Shown here: piece by piece, positions 8,240 to 16,882 of the stretch | Layout: each line of letters begins with the position of its first letter | How positions within the stretch are numbered: position 1 is the stretch's first letter | Source: Fulvivirga sediminis | Lineage (GTDB): Bacteria > Bacteroidota > Bacteroidia > Cytophagales > Cyclobacteriaceae | Assembly (NCBI RefSeq): GCF_016757215.1 | Contig: NZ_JAESIY010000003.1 | Coordinates: forward strand, 186,001 to 250,000 | Length of the DNA: 64,000 bases | Reading direction: 5' to 3' | Translations under genes and position numbers: made by a program | Notes under the pieces: model-generated | Seen by the model: only the letters and a program-made list of their open reading frames with translations | Databases searched by the model: none | What the model was told of the DNA's origin: nothing

Positions 8240-8380
8240 TTAACAAGGTTGCTTCACAAAACTAACATTATATAAAGCCTTTTTTATCTCCGCTTGGCAT
8301 ATTAAACCCAATCTATCCAACATAGCAATAGCAGAGTCTTTAAAATATGCTCTATCCTGATCTTGAGGTTTCAGAGTAAT
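8240..8380 (-). pseudogene. Possible gene remnant, unidentified
   Basis: The reverse strand is open for 47 codons and reads like a protein C-terminus (DQDRAYFKDSAIAMLDRLGL, later VSFVKQPC before the stop). There is an in-frame stop just upstream and no start codon in the expected place. The 3' end is convergent with the orphan gene at 7824-8219. It may be a decayed gene; chance cannot be excluded. Confidence 0.25.
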
Positions 8381-8607
8381 TTAAAATGGACATTAATGTG
8401 GAGTTGCTCTAAACTTTTGTGGATTTAGTTACACACTTGTTGTCCGTCAAAGCCGGGTAGTGTAGTGAAGCAAGGGGCCGATGATGGACAGCTGGGGTAC
8501 TCAGTTTATGTAAACGGTTGTTTTTAACTTACCTGTCAGCTGTATAGAAAATTTGGCATAGCCTATTTTGTTAAAAATCAATAAAAGACGCATTTCTTAC
8601 ATGCAAA

Positions 8608-8732
8608 TCATGACACCTTTTCAGGTTATTATGTCATGAGAGATTTCACTATAAGTTCATAAAAATATACGTAAAATTAAATTAGTGCATAAAATGAGGC
8701 ATTATGTCATGGCGTTTATTTACTGACATAAT
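8608..8732. promoter_or_regulatory. Two TGTCA-type inverted repeats upstream of proC (candidate activator sites)
   Basis: First repeat: TCATGACA (8608-8615) and TGTCATGA (8632-8639), perfect 8-bp arms, 16-nt spacer. Second repeat: ATTATGTCA (8701-8709) and TGACATAAT (8724-8732), perfect 9-bp arms, 14-nt spacer. Both contain TGTCA/TGACA cores and lie roughly 40-155 bp upstream of a sigma-54-like box, the usual position for enhancer-binding protein sites. Confidence 0.45.
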
Positions 8733-8750
8733 TTCCTATTTCTGCCTGAA

Positions 8751-8767
8751 TGGCACATTTCATGCAC
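8751..8767 (+). promoter_or_regulatory. Sigma-54-like -24/-12 promoter element
   Basis: TGGCACATTTCATGCAC matches the sigma-54 consensus TGGCACnnnnnTTGCA with one mismatch and keeps the invariant GG-N10-GC spacing (GG 8752-8753, GC 8764-8765). It precedes proC by about 190 bp, leaving a long leader that also contains a 7-bp-stem hairpin at 8827-8845. The rest of 8220-8955 shows no gene I can support apart from the remnant noted at 8240. Confidence 0.45.
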
Positions 8768-8826
8768 ATTTGTCAATAGCAATAAAAAATGTCAGTAATT
8801 TTTTTTATCAGCCATTGGAGAGAGAT

Positions 8827-8845
8827 AGGGCTATACTTTAGCCCT
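8827..8845 (+). other. Hairpin in the proC leader
   Basis: AGGGCTA (8827-8833) pairs perfectly with TAGCCCT (8839-8845) across a 5-nt loop. There is no downstream T-run, so it is not a classic terminator. It lies in the presumed 5' untranslated leader of proC, 110 bp before its start. Confidence 0.35.
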
Positions 8846-8955
8846 CTTTCGGATCTAATGACAAGATTATTTTCTGAAAAAGGCCGAAATGCACAATGGT
8901 TGTATTATATAAGCTGATTTTTTAAACACAAAACCTTAAAATTAACATTTAAGAA

Positions 8956-9756
8956 ATGAAAGTATTAGTAATAGGAGCGGGAAATATGGGGTTAGCTTAT
9001 GCTAAGGCTCTGGTAAAATCAGAGCTTTTGTCTAGCGATAACCTAATGATTTCAGACACTGATGAAGAGAAATCAAAGCAGCTGGAAACTATCAGTAGAT
9101 TTGATGTATATACAGATCTTGCTGAGTGCTTGCCTGCGGCCGACATTATTTTTATCGCAGTAAAACCCTATCATATTGATGACCTTTTTGGTAACATCAA
9201 ATCAAAAATTACCGAAGATCAATTGGTGATTTCACTTATGGCAGGTGTTACCATTCAAACTATTCAAGATGGCCTTGGAATTTCTAAGGTAGTGAGAGCT
9301 ATGCCAAATCTACCTGCGCAGGTAGGAAAAGGACTTACCTCTTTCACCGCTTCTGAAACAGTATCTAGATTAGAACTATCTACAGTAGAGAACTTGCTTA
9401 ATACCACTGGTAAATCAGTAAGATTAGATACTGAAAATGATATAGATGCCTCTACAGGTATATCTGGTAGTGGACCAGCCTATGTATTTTACTTTATGCA
9501 GTCTATGATGGATGCTGCTAAAAAAATGGGCTTTTCAGACCACGACTCTAAAGTACTGGTAAGTCAGACTTTTGAGGGTGCTGTAGAGCTGTTTAATAAA
9601 TCTGACCTATCACCTCAATCATGGATGAACCGTGTAGCTTCTAAAGGTGGAACCACCAGAGCAGCATTAGATTCTATGGATGATAATAATGTGAGACAAT
9701 TAATTGAGGATGCCGCATATGCCGCATTTGATAGAGCAGTTGAACTAGGTAAATAA
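8956..9756 (+). CDS. proC: Pyrroline-5-carboxylate reductase
   Basis: The 266-residue length is normal for ProC. It catalyses the last step of proline synthesis, NAD(P)H-dependent reduction of 1-pyrroline-5-carboxylate, in the cytosol. The N-terminal Rossmann motif is VIGAGNMGLAYAKAL. The conserved VVRAMPNLPAQVGKG and the C-terminal signature ASTGISGSGPAYVFYFM, followed by a Gly-Gly-Thr-Thr segment (SKGGTTRAALDSM), are all present. It is the first gene of a proC-proB-proA operon, separated from proB by 4 bp. The ATG at 8956 follows an AT-rich leader. A sigma-54-like box lies about 190 bp upstream, an unusual setting for a biosynthetic operon. Confidence 0.95.
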   Translation: MKVLVIGAGNMGLAYAKALVKSELLSSDNLMISDTDEEKSKQLETISRFDVYTDLAECLPAADIIFIAVKPYHIDDLFGNIKSKITEDQLVISLMAGVTIQTIQDGLGISKVVRAMPNLPAQVGKGLTSFTASETVSRLELSTVENLLNTTGKSVRLDTENDIDASTGISGSGPAYVFYFMQSMMDAAKKMGFSDHDSKVLVSQTFEGAVELFNKSDLSPQSWMNRVASKGGTTRAALDSMDDNNVRQLIEDAAYAAFDRAVELGK

Positions 9757-9760
9757 GTAT

Positions 9761-10555
9761 ATGGAAGTTGAAAAACAATATAAAAAGAGAATTGTAATTA
9801 AAGTTGGTACCAATGTGATGACCAATAAAGATAATCGCATAGTGGTGCCTATATTGAAGAAGTTAGTAGACCAAATAGCCCGATTATATGAGGAAGATAT
9901 CATTTGCGTGTTGATATCCTCAGGATCGGTAATTGCCGGAAAAGAAGTTTTGGATGGCAATACAATATTAGACCCCACTACACGCCGACAGGTATATTCT
10001 GCTGTGGGGCAGCCACGTATGATGCGTCATTATTACAGTTTATTTCATCATTATGGAATGCGCTGTGCACAAGTATTGGCCACTAAGAGGGATTTTGCGC
10101 CAGGTAAATACCGTGACAATATGATTAATTGTTACGAAGGATTGCTTAACCAGGGTATTGTTCCTATTGCCAATGAAGATGACGCCGTATCATTATCAAT
10201 GTCAATGTTTACAGATAACGATGAGCTGGCCAGTTTAGTGGCAGAACTCATTCATGCTGATGCACTTATCTTATTAACAGATACAGATGGTGTGTTTGAC
10301 GGACATCCTGATGATGAAGATTCTAATTTGATCAAAACGGTTACCACCGATCAGGCAGTGGAGCAGTTTATACAATCGTCAGGTAAGAAAGAAGGAGAGG
10401 GCCGTGGAGGTATGGAATCTAAGATAAATGTAGCTAAGAAAACGGCTGCTAAAGATATTCCTACTTACATAGCTAATGGTAAAAAGGAGGATGTAATCGT
10501 TGACATCGCTCGCGGAAAGAATGTCGGTACACGCATATATCAGGAAGAAGATTAA
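9761..10555 (+). CDS. proB: Glutamate 5-kinase, short form lacking PUA domain
   Basis: The protein is 264 residues and consists only of the amino-acid-kinase domain. It phosphorylates glutamate to gamma-glutamyl phosphate, the first and usually feedback-controlled step of proline synthesis. Visible motifs are VIKVGTNVMT (ATP site), LISSGSVIAGKEVL, IANEDDAVS, FTDNDELASLVAEL and the GEGRGGMESKINVAKK segment that contacts nucleotide. Enteric ProB is about 367 residues with a C-terminal PUA domain, absent here; PUA-less forms are known in other bacteria. The gene is 4 bp after proC and 70 bp before proA, so the three enzymes of the route are co-transcribed. Confidence 0.95.
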   Translation: MEVEKQYKKRIVIKVGTNVMTNKDNRIVVPILKKLVDQIARLYEEDIICVLISSGSVIAGKEVLDGNTILDPTTRRQVYSAVGQPRMMRHYYSLFHHYGMRCAQVLATKRDFAPGKYRDNMINCYEGLLNQGIVPIANEDDAVSLSMSMFTDNDELASLVAELIHADALILLTDTDGVFDGHPDDEDSNLIKTVTTDQAVEQFIQSSGKKEGEGRGGMESKINVAKKTAAKDIPTYIANGKKEDVIVDIARGKNVGTRIYQEED

Positions 10556-10625
10556 TTTTTCTTGTTACAGTAAATTCTGAACAATTAAAAGAAGTAATTA
10601 AAATTAAAATTCAAGAAGATAATTT

Positions 10626-11825
10626 ATGCTATTAATAGACACAGACAAAAAGAATGCAGTATTAAACTCTATGGTCAAATATTTAGATAGTGACCGTGAA
10701 GAGATTATTGCTGCGAATAAAAAGGACCTCGATGCTTTTGATCGTGATGATCAGGCTCTTTACGATCGATTGGTGGTGAATGATGCCAAAGTAGATGATA
10801 TGATCAGAGCAGTAAAAGAAGTATTGGCGCAGGAGGACCCTGTAGGCCAAGTAATAAGCAAAGGTACTTTAGATAACGGACTCAATATTACCAATAAAAC
10901 GGCTCCTTTCGGTACTATTATGATCATCTATGAATCTAGACCGGATGTAACCATAGAAGCAGCTGTGTTAGCCTTTAAAGCGAACAATAAGATTTTGCTT
11001 AAAGGAGGTAAAGAGGCTCATCATAGTAATGAGGCACTGGTAGAATGCTGGCACAAGGCATTAGCAGACAACGGCCTTGATAAAGATTGGATACAGTATC
11101 TGAAAATGGATAGAGCCACTACGCAGGAGTTTTTAAGAAACCCTGATCAGCCCCTTGACCTGATTGTACCAAGAGGAGGTGAGAGACTGATAGAGTTTGT
11201 AAAACAACATGCTAAGTGTGCAGTATTAGTGAGCGGTAGAGGTAATAACTTTGCTTATGTAGCTCCTGATGCTGATATGGAAAAAGTGATTCCTGTTTTA
11301 GTGAATGCTAAAACAGATAAAATATCTGGTTGTAATGCCTTAGATAAAATATTAGTAGATAGAAATCATCCTCAGCTAGACGATGTGCTTTTAAAAATTG
11401 AAGGTGCATTGAAAGAAAAAGGGGTGCATATTGTGGCAGGTGAAGAAGTGTTAGATACGCTTTCTGCTACAGACAAGATAGAGAATGATGAAGTATGGTA
11501 TGAAGAATTCTTGGCTATGAAAGCAGTAATTTCTACTGTCGATGGTCTTGATAATGCCATTTCATTCATTAATAAGTATTCTGGAGGTCACTCCAACATT
11601 ATACTTACCGAAAACACTGATGATGCTATGAAATTCATGGAAGGAGTGGATAGCGCAGCGGTTTATCATAATGCTTCTACCAGGTTCACAGACGGTGGCC
11701 AAATGGGTGTAGGCGCAGAGCTGGCCATCAGTACAGACAAGTTGCACCACCGCGGGCCTTTAGGGCTTAAGCAGCTTGTAACTAATAAATATTATGTTTT
11801 TGGAAGCGGCCAAGTGAGGAAATAG
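10626..11825 (+). CDS. proA: Glutamate-5-semialdehyde dehydrogenase (gamma-glutamyl phosphate reductase)
   Basis: The protein has 399 residues, near the usual 410-420. It reduces gamma-glutamyl phosphate to glutamate-5-semialdehyde with NADPH, using the aldehyde-dehydrogenase fold. Characteristic stretches are APFGTIMIIYESRPDVTIEA, LKGGKEAHHSN, LIVPRGGERLIEFV and the catalytic Cys at about residue 236 in KISGCNALDKILV. The C-terminal HHRGPLGLKQL is typical of ProA. It ends the proCBA operon and is followed 25 bp later by a MITE-like hairpin with a T-run that could act as terminator. Confidence 0.95.
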   Translation: MLLIDTDKKNAVLNSMVKYLDSDREEIIAANKKDLDAFDRDDQALYDRLVVNDAKVDDMIRAVKEVLAQEDPVGQVISKGTLDNGLNITNKTAPFGTIMIIYESRPDVTIEAAVLAFKANNKILLKGGKEAHHSNEALVECWHKALADNGLDKDWIQYLKMDRATTQEFLRNPDQPLDLIVPRGGERLIEFVKQHAKCAVLVSGRGNNFAYVAPDADMEKVIPVLVNAKTDKISGCNALDKILVDRNHPQLDDVLLKIEGALKEKGVHIVAGEEVLDTLSATDKIENDEVWYEEFLAMKAVISTVDGLDNAISFINKYSGGHSNIILTENTDDAMKFMEGVDSAAVYHNASTRFTDGGQMGVGAELAISTDKLHHRGPLGLKQLVTNKYYVFGSGQVRK

Positions 11826-11850
11826 TTAATTATTGATATATAGTAAAGAA

Positions 11851-11975
11851 GGCTGTATCAAAAGTAAATTTTAGGGCAGATTGAGGTCTTCGAAATATTC
11901 ATTCTTTAAATGGAAGAATCCTTCGAGTCCCTCAATGTGATATTAACTAATGATGTAATTACTTTTGATACAGCC
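11851..11975. mobile_element. MITE-like element with 17-bp terminal inverted repeats
   Basis: Perfect 17-bp ends (GGCTGTATCAAAAGTAA at 11851-11867 and its complement at 11959-11975) bound a 125-bp non-coding unit. Further nested pairs inside (ATTGAGG/CCTCAAT and ATTCTT/AAGAAT) let the whole element fold into one long imperfect hairpin. The ends resemble the GGCTGT(A/C)TCAAAAGT-type termini of some Bacteroidota insertion sequences. A T6 run follows on the + strand, so it may also terminate proA transcription. Confidence 0.65.
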
Positions 11976-12106
11976 TCTTTTTTGTTTCTCCGTAGGAGAT
12001 GAATATAAAATAAGGATTAAACTAAGAATGATTCGAATTTAGTTTGTGCCTCAATTGGCCAGCTAAGGACTCAATTAATACTGACCAATGAGGGCTTCAA
12101 AATCAA

Positions 12107-13033
12107 CTAGTTACTGGCTAGCTGTATATCACTTTTAATATAAGGTTGTATTACTTTTTTTATGGCAGCCTGAGCCTTTGCGGAGTCATGCTCTCCTTTA
12201 TACTCTTCTTGCAAAGCGAAGAGTTGCTCGTATAAAAATTGGTCTTCTACCTTAGTTTTTAAGGCTAAAGTCTTCTTGCTTTCATACACTTCATCCCATA
12301 CTGCACGCACGTCAGCCCAATAAGCAGAGTAAGTATCCCACCAGGCTTTGGCAGCACTACATTTGCTGTCTTCTACTTTGGTATAAGTATTCCAACCTTT
12401 TTCCTGAGCAATGAGTTGATCTTCACTATCTCTCAGTACTTTGTCATTGTCTTGTTCGTGAATCCAGCCTTCTTCAGTAATTTCCTGGCGGTTTCTTCTT
12501 TTCATCACGTTGTAGTCATCACGCTTGGTGTACTCTCTTCTTGGTAGAGGAGCATCGGCAGTGTTTTCCCAATAGTCTCTTCCATCAGCATGGATCCAAG
12601 TAGCAGAACCTTCATACCTTGGGCCATCATCTACCTGATATACTTTTTGAGACCACTGTCCTTTCACTTCATTTTTATTTAATGACACTGGTTTCCAGGT
12701 TTTGTCTTTGTCATAAGTGTATAAATCAGTGTTTTCATATAACCAGTCTTGTCTCCAGTGTTTTATAATCATGGTATCTCTGATTACTAATAGATGCTGT
12801 AACGAGAGCTTGTCGTCATCTTCTTCTGCCATAGTAACCCACTCGTAGGCATGAGACTTATAGTTTTCATGAAACTCATAATCTCTTTTGGGAGAGAAGG
12901 TTTCGGCAAAATTGAAATATACTTTGTAGCAGCCACACATTGACTTTATAGACGCTACATCTTGTTTCTTTTGCTTTTGAGCCCATAGTAGGGCAGGGCT
13001 CAAAAGCATAATAATGAGAAATGTCTTTTTCAT
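12107..13033 (-). CDS. DUF6607 family secreted protein of the haem-uptake operon
   Basis: The 308-residue protein has a signal peptide (about 1-18, ending in LLWAQ). It then has the conserved start IKSMCGCYKVYFNFAETFSP, which I associate with DUF6607, and many Trp and Tyr residues (WRQDWLYENTDLY, WIHADGRDYWEN). The function is not established. It is the third gene of hmuR-hmuY-DUF6607, 8 bp after hmuY, so it most likely has a role in haem capture or processing in the periplasm or at the outer membrane. The closely spaced Cys pair CGC near the mature N-terminus could bind a cofactor; this is speculation. Confidence 0.75.
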   Translation of the reverse strand: MKKTFLIIMLLSPALLWAQKQKKQDVASIKSMCGCYKVYFNFAETFSPKRDYEFHENYKSHAYEWVTMAEEDDDKLSLQHLLVIRDTMIIKHWRQDWLYENTDLYTYDKDKTWKPVSLNKNEVKGQWSQKVYQVDDGPRYEGSATWIHADGRDYWENTADAPLPRREYTKRDDYNVMKRRNRQEITEEGWIHEQDNDKVLRDSEDQLIAQEKGWNTYTKVEDSKCSAAKAWWDTYSAYWADVRAVWDEVYESKKTLALKTKVEDQFLYEQLFALQEEYKGEHDSAKAQAAIKKVIQPYIKSDIQLASN

Positions 13034-13041
13034 AATTATGG

Positions 13042-14448
13042 TTAGTTTAAGTGCTCGTATTGGATCTCAGGAGCTTCAGTACTTCCATCTTTAGCAGAGA
13101 AGTAAGCGGTAAAGTGCAACTTAAATATATTGCCATCTTCATCTTGAATAATGTAAACCTGCTGATCATTAATGGTATACTGCCCCATATTGCTATCTCT
13201 CCAGTTTACACCGATGGTATTGAAACCGTTATCCGTAGCATTTAATGCTTCTGTAGCTTGCTCCAAGGTTACATCTTCAAAACCTTGTTCTGTTGCACTA
13301 ATATCTATCAATGCTACAGTGCTTCCACCATAGTAGTTGTGGTAAGCTCCCAAAGTATTGTAAATCATAGAATAATTATTAGAAGATACTTCATAAGTTA
13401 CAGCCCTTACCAAAATGTCCCAATTGGCAGGTTCTATTTCTGCTTCGCCATTATTGAAATGCACGTATTTAAAACTAGCATCATCTGATTTGTTTACTGT
13501 GAAAGTGGTTTCTGCACTGCCATCCAGGTTAGCAGAGTGGATGGTGTACTCATCTCCTGATTTTGTTAATTGCACTTTGCGATAACCTCTACGAACGGGA
13601 TCTACATCGCGGGGTACCGATGCCTCAATACCTCTGTCTACTATGTAAACATTACTGGTGTTACCATTGGCGTCCCAGTTATAAAAAGCGGTCTCGTCAA
13701 AAGAGCCTTGATAAAACGAGTTTCCAGTAACTACATCTGTAGAGAATGAAGCATTTTCTAAGTCTTCTTCAGTTACATTTTCGAAGTCAGCTTCATCAGT
13801 AGCAGCGGCTCTCATAATAGTACTGGCATTAAGAAGTATATTGAAACCCTCACCAGCAGATTCCAGCGCTAAGTCATAATTATTTCTATTTACAGTGGTG
13901 GTTTCCAATCTATCAAGATCCAGGTAAAAATGCTGATCTCTGCTCGATCCTTCGCCTACATGAGCTATAACAGTGGCAGATGGAGTCACGAAATTTTCTG
14001 AAACGGTAACGGTTAAGGTGTTATTAGTTCCTGCCATAAAACTTTCCACATTAGAAGAAAGTAGGAAACTGATAGTTTTATCCTCTTCGATATTTAACGC
14101 AGTGCCAGGAGCAATAGAAAATGAAATTTCTGTGTCTCCAACACTTACAGGTATGGTTACTATGTTATCTTCAGTAGCAGGTTCAGTGTAATAGTCGTTA
14201 TCTTCTCCATAAACTAAATCTGAAGAGCTGGCAGTAATCATTAGGCTACCGGCACTTTCAGCGGCTCTTGAAAAGACAATAGATACTACAGTAGCATTGT
14301 CTCCTGAAAGGCCTACTTCGGTGTTATTAAAATTCACATTTACTGGTGCAGGACTACCATCATCATCTCCGCAAGAGATCATCAAAGTAGCGGCGCACAG
14401 CAGTACTATGCACGTCATAATAAAGGTATACGGTCTGTTCATTATCAT
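13042..14448 (-). CDS. hmuY: HmuY-family haem-binding lipoprotein
   Basis: The 468-residue protein has a lipobox (LMISCGDDDG) followed by an acidic export signal, so it is probably on the cell surface. The N-terminal part (about 35-150) is Calx-beta or immunoglobulin-like (Asp- and Ser-rich strands). The C-terminal two thirds carries HmuY-type features: TGNSFYQG, KYVHFNNGEAEIEPANWDIL and a terminal IFKLHFTAYFSA. HmuY in Porphyromonas binds haem and hands it to the TonB receptor HmuR. Here the gene lies 9 bp downstream of such a receptor and 8 bp upstream of DUF6607. It is longer than the roughly 220-residue P. gingivalis protein because of the extra N-terminal domain. Start could be either of two ATGs two codons apart. 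Confidence 0.82.
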   Translation of the reverse strand: MIMNRPYTFIMTCIVLLCAATLMISCGDDDGSPAPVNVNFNNTEVGLSGDNATVVSIVFSRAAESAGSLMITASSSDLVYGEDNDYYTEPATEDNIVTIPVSVGDTEISFSIAPGTALNIEEDKTISFLLSSNVESFMAGTNNTLTVTVSENFVTPSATVIAHVGEGSSRDQHFYLDLDRLETTTVNRNNYDLALESAGEGFNILLNASTIMRAAATDEADFENVTEEDLENASFSTDVVTGNSFYQGSFDETAFYNWDANGNTSNVYIVDRGIEASVPRDVDPVRRGYRKVQLTKSGDEYTIHSANLDGSAETTFTVNKSDDASFKYVHFNNGEAEIEPANWDILVRAVTYEVSSNNYSMIYNTLGAYHNYYGGSTVALIDISATEQGFEDVTLEQATEALNATDNGFNTIGVNWRDSNMGQYTINDQQVYIIQDEDGNIFKLHFTAYFSAKDGSTEAPEIQYEHLN

Positions 14449-14457
14449 TATTTATAG

Positions 14458-16719
14458 TTATTGTTTTGATTGTAGTTTAAAATTCATTCTAAGAAAGTAG
14501 GAGCGTCCGTAGCCTACTGACGTCTGGCCGGAAGTATCAGCGTGTGCACCACCGGTAGTTCGGTTGTTTTTTACAAAGGTTACGTTCATCAGGTTCTTAG
14601 AACCAATAGAAAGGGAGGCCCATTCTGTGAGTTTTTTTTGTATTGTCAGGTCGAGTAGGTGGTAGCCTTCTCTTTTTTGGAGTTCGGGAGCAGTACTTCC
14701 ATCTTCCTTAGTTATTTCGAAGTAATCTTTAGAGGTACCGTTGTATTTATAGTATAGGCTAAAGAAAAGTTCAGGTCGTGCCCAGTGGTATGAAAAGGAG
14801 CCATTCAGCTGAGTGCCATATACAAATTCCGGTATAGCATAGGCATCTTGTAGTTCTTGATACAGGCCAGTATAGGCTAGCCCGGTAGAAATATTAAGAT
14901 TTTTGTAATGATATTGTAAGGTAAGCGTACTTCCTATTGTCTTGTATCGGCTGATGTTTCGGTAAGTGGTTATCATGTCACCACTGGCAGTTTCGGGGCT
15001 AATATAGCCGATGCGATTTTTTATGTTGTTGTAAAAGCCAGCTAATACCACTTGCATATTTTGCAGAGGGAAGCTTTTAGTAAAGTCAGCATTGAAAGAA
15101 TGAGAATACTCAGGCTCAAGATCTTTATTTCCTTCTATATGATGATTGCTATCTATAAACTCATGGTATAGCTCTCTTAAAGAAGGAGCCCTGAACCCCC
15201 TGCCATAACCCAATCGAACTTGAGAGCTAGTTGTAATTTGGTATTTAAAATTGATGGCAGGGGAAGGCTCAGTTTTGTAAATGCTGTTATAGCCATAGCG
15301 TATACCCGGGCGAATGAGTAACTTTTCGCCTGCTTTTATCTCTGTAGAAGCAAAGAAGGAAATGTCAAAGGCAGATTTTTCTCCATCACTAAGGGTGGTG
15401 CCTGCGGTTCGTTCATAGTTACTGTCAAAACCTAGCTGGGCACTTCCCCAGCTCCATTTTAGGTGACTTAATGTGTTTCTGAGAAAGAGGGTTTTGAAGT
15501 AAATGGTGTCTTGTTCGTAATCGTCAGTGGTAGTTTCTCTATCGGTAGCCAGATTTTTAAGGTATTGACGGGTGGTACGCTCATAATTTGTATAAGAAAT
15601 TACAGGCTGCATATTGAGCTTGCCTACTTTTATTTCTGACTGTAGCTGGTGGCTCCATCTTTTGGTGGTATATTGCTCATCTGTAGCAATAGGGTCATAC
15701 AGCTGATTAGCTGATGGCTTTCCTAAATTTTCAATATTTTCATTGAGGTAATTCAGCCGATAGAAAATAGAAAATCCATCGGTGTTATAGCGAGTAAGTC
15801 CTCCCAGGTTATATTGACTTTTTGGGTACCACTGTCGGTCTCTGTCAGAGTATTTTTCAGGGTCTCCAATCCAGCCTCCAAAATCATTGTATCTTCCTTC
15901 GGCTTGGACATACCACTTTTCTGACGGTTTGTAGGTGAAGGTAGCTGCTGGAGAATGAATACCTTCATCGAAAGCACTATATTCCTTTTCTACACTTTCT
16001 TCATGTAATGAGAGGTTAGCGCTCCATTCATAGCCACTGTCTTTATTAGTAATAATATTAATTACACCAGCCAGGGCATCAGCACCATAGTTTACGGCCA
16101 TAGGACCTTCTATAATTTCTATTTGCTCTATGCTATTTACATTGAGCTGACCCATGTCTATTTCATTGCTAACACCGCTTCTTCCGGAAATTGGAACTCC
16201 ATCTAACAGTACTTTTACATTCTGACCAGAAAGACCTTGTAAAGTTATGCCTGAGCTGCCAGTGGCATTGTCTCTGGAAAAACTTATGTTGAGCTCATTT
16301 TTGAGGACTTCCTGAATGTTGGTAGCACCTTGCTTTTCTATCCTTTGTTTACTGATAGTCTTTACCTTGTATACAGAATTTTTGGCTGACTGTGGCGCAT
16401 ACTGAGAGGTGACTACCAGCGGATTAAGCAAAGTGATGGCAGGGCTAAATGTTATGGTCTGGTTATTCTCATCTATAGTGATAGACTTAGCATTATACTC
16501 TATATGAGTGAGTTTTGCAGAAAGAGGAGTGCTCCAAGAGGTGGAAGCTTTCCCTTTACTATCAGTGACAGAGGTTTGTTGTATGCCATTTTTTATAAAA
16601 GTGACCTGCACACTTTCAATAGGTTTATTGTTGGTACTGTCAACACAAATAATAGTAGTTTGCGCGTAAGAACTGGTGCCAATGATTATGAATAGGAATA
16701 TATTGAGTATTTGCTTCAT
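14458..16719 (-). CDS. hmuR: HmuR-like TonB-dependent haem receptor
   Basis: The 753-residue outer-membrane receptor has a signal peptide (1-19), a short carboxypeptidase-like domain (about 20-100), a plug (about 110-230, with LLDGVPISGRSG and VNYGADALAGVINIIT) and a beta-barrel. The barrel holds GRGFRAPSLRELYHEF, the FRAP-type motif of haem receptors, followed by His residues in DSNHHIEGNKDLEPE. It imports haem across the outer membrane using TonB energy. It is the first gene of hmuR-hmuY-DUF6607. A TAnnTTTG box and a palindromic operator lie just upstream, and the same operator occurs at two neighbouring operons, consistent with iron control. Confidence 0.85.
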   Translation of the reverse strand: MKQILNIFLFIIIGTSSYAQTTIICVDSTNNKPIESVQVTFIKNGIQQTSVTDSKGKASTSWSTPLSAKLTHIEYNAKSITIDENNQTITFSPAITLLNPLVVTSQYAPQSAKNSVYKVKTISKQRIEKQGATNIQEVLKNELNISFSRDNATGSSGITLQGLSGQNVKVLLDGVPISGRSGVSNEIDMGQLNVNSIEQIEIIEGPMAVNYGADALAGVINIITNKDSGYEWSANLSLHEESVEKEYSAFDEGIHSPAATFTYKPSEKWYVQAEGRYNDFGGWIGDPEKYSDRDRQWYPKSQYNLGGLTRYNTDGFSIFYRLNYLNENIENLGKPSANQLYDPIATDEQYTTKRWSHQLQSEIKVGKLNMQPVISYTNYERTTRQYLKNLATDRETTTDDYEQDTIYFKTLFLRNTLSHLKWSWGSAQLGFDSNYERTAGTTLSDGEKSAFDISFFASTEIKAGEKLLIRPGIRYGYNSIYKTEPSPAINFKYQITTSSQVRLGYGRGFRAPSLRELYHEFIDSNHHIEGNKDLEPEYSHSFNADFTKSFPLQNMQVVLAGFYNNIKNRIGYISPETASGDMITTYRNISRYKTIGSTLTLQYHYKNLNISTGLAYTGLYQELQDAYAIPEFVYGTQLNGSFSYHWARPELFFSLYYKYNGTSKDYFEITKEDGSTAPELQKREGYHLLDLTIQKKLTEWASLSIGSKNLMNVTFVKNNRTTGGAHADTSGQTSVGYGRSYFLRMNFKLQSKQ

Positions 16720-16722
16720 TAA

Positions 16723-16752
16723 TTTAGACTAATTCTAAATAATGCAAATGTA
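16723..16752 (-). promoter_or_regulatory. hmuR promoter -7 box and palindromic operator
   Basis: On the reverse strand TACATTTG (16745-16752) fits the Bacteroidota -7 box TAnnTTTG. Immediately downstream, covering the expected transcription start, lies TTTAGACTAATTCTAAAT (16723-16740), inside a palindrome with arms ATTTAGA/TCTAAAT and a 5-nt centre. Closely similar sequences lie at the promoters of the 17491 and 24632 genes. Confidence 0.6.
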
Positions 16753-16830
16753 GGTTTGTGCTACTTTGTTGGCAATCGCTCTAATTAATGAATTAAAGTA
16801 GCTGATACTGGTAGGTCTCTAGCTAATATT

Positions 16831-16868
16831 AGTGATGTAGAATTAGTGTAAGTGATGTAGAATTAGTG
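16831..16868. repeat. Two-copy 20-bp tandem repeat
   Basis: The 18-bp unit AGTGATGTAGAATTAGTG occurs at 16831-16848 and 16851-16868, a period of 20 bp. It lies between the end of the LuxR-type regulator gene and the hmuR promoter, about 80 bp upstream of the -7 box. It could be a regulator site or a replication slippage product. Confidence 0.7.
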
Positions 16869-16882
16869 GACAGGTACCCTCG

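Noticed and set aside
8461-8510. GC-richer patch with CCGATGATGGACAGC as an insertion sequence end
   Set aside because: No inverted partner, target duplication or second copy was found in the window.
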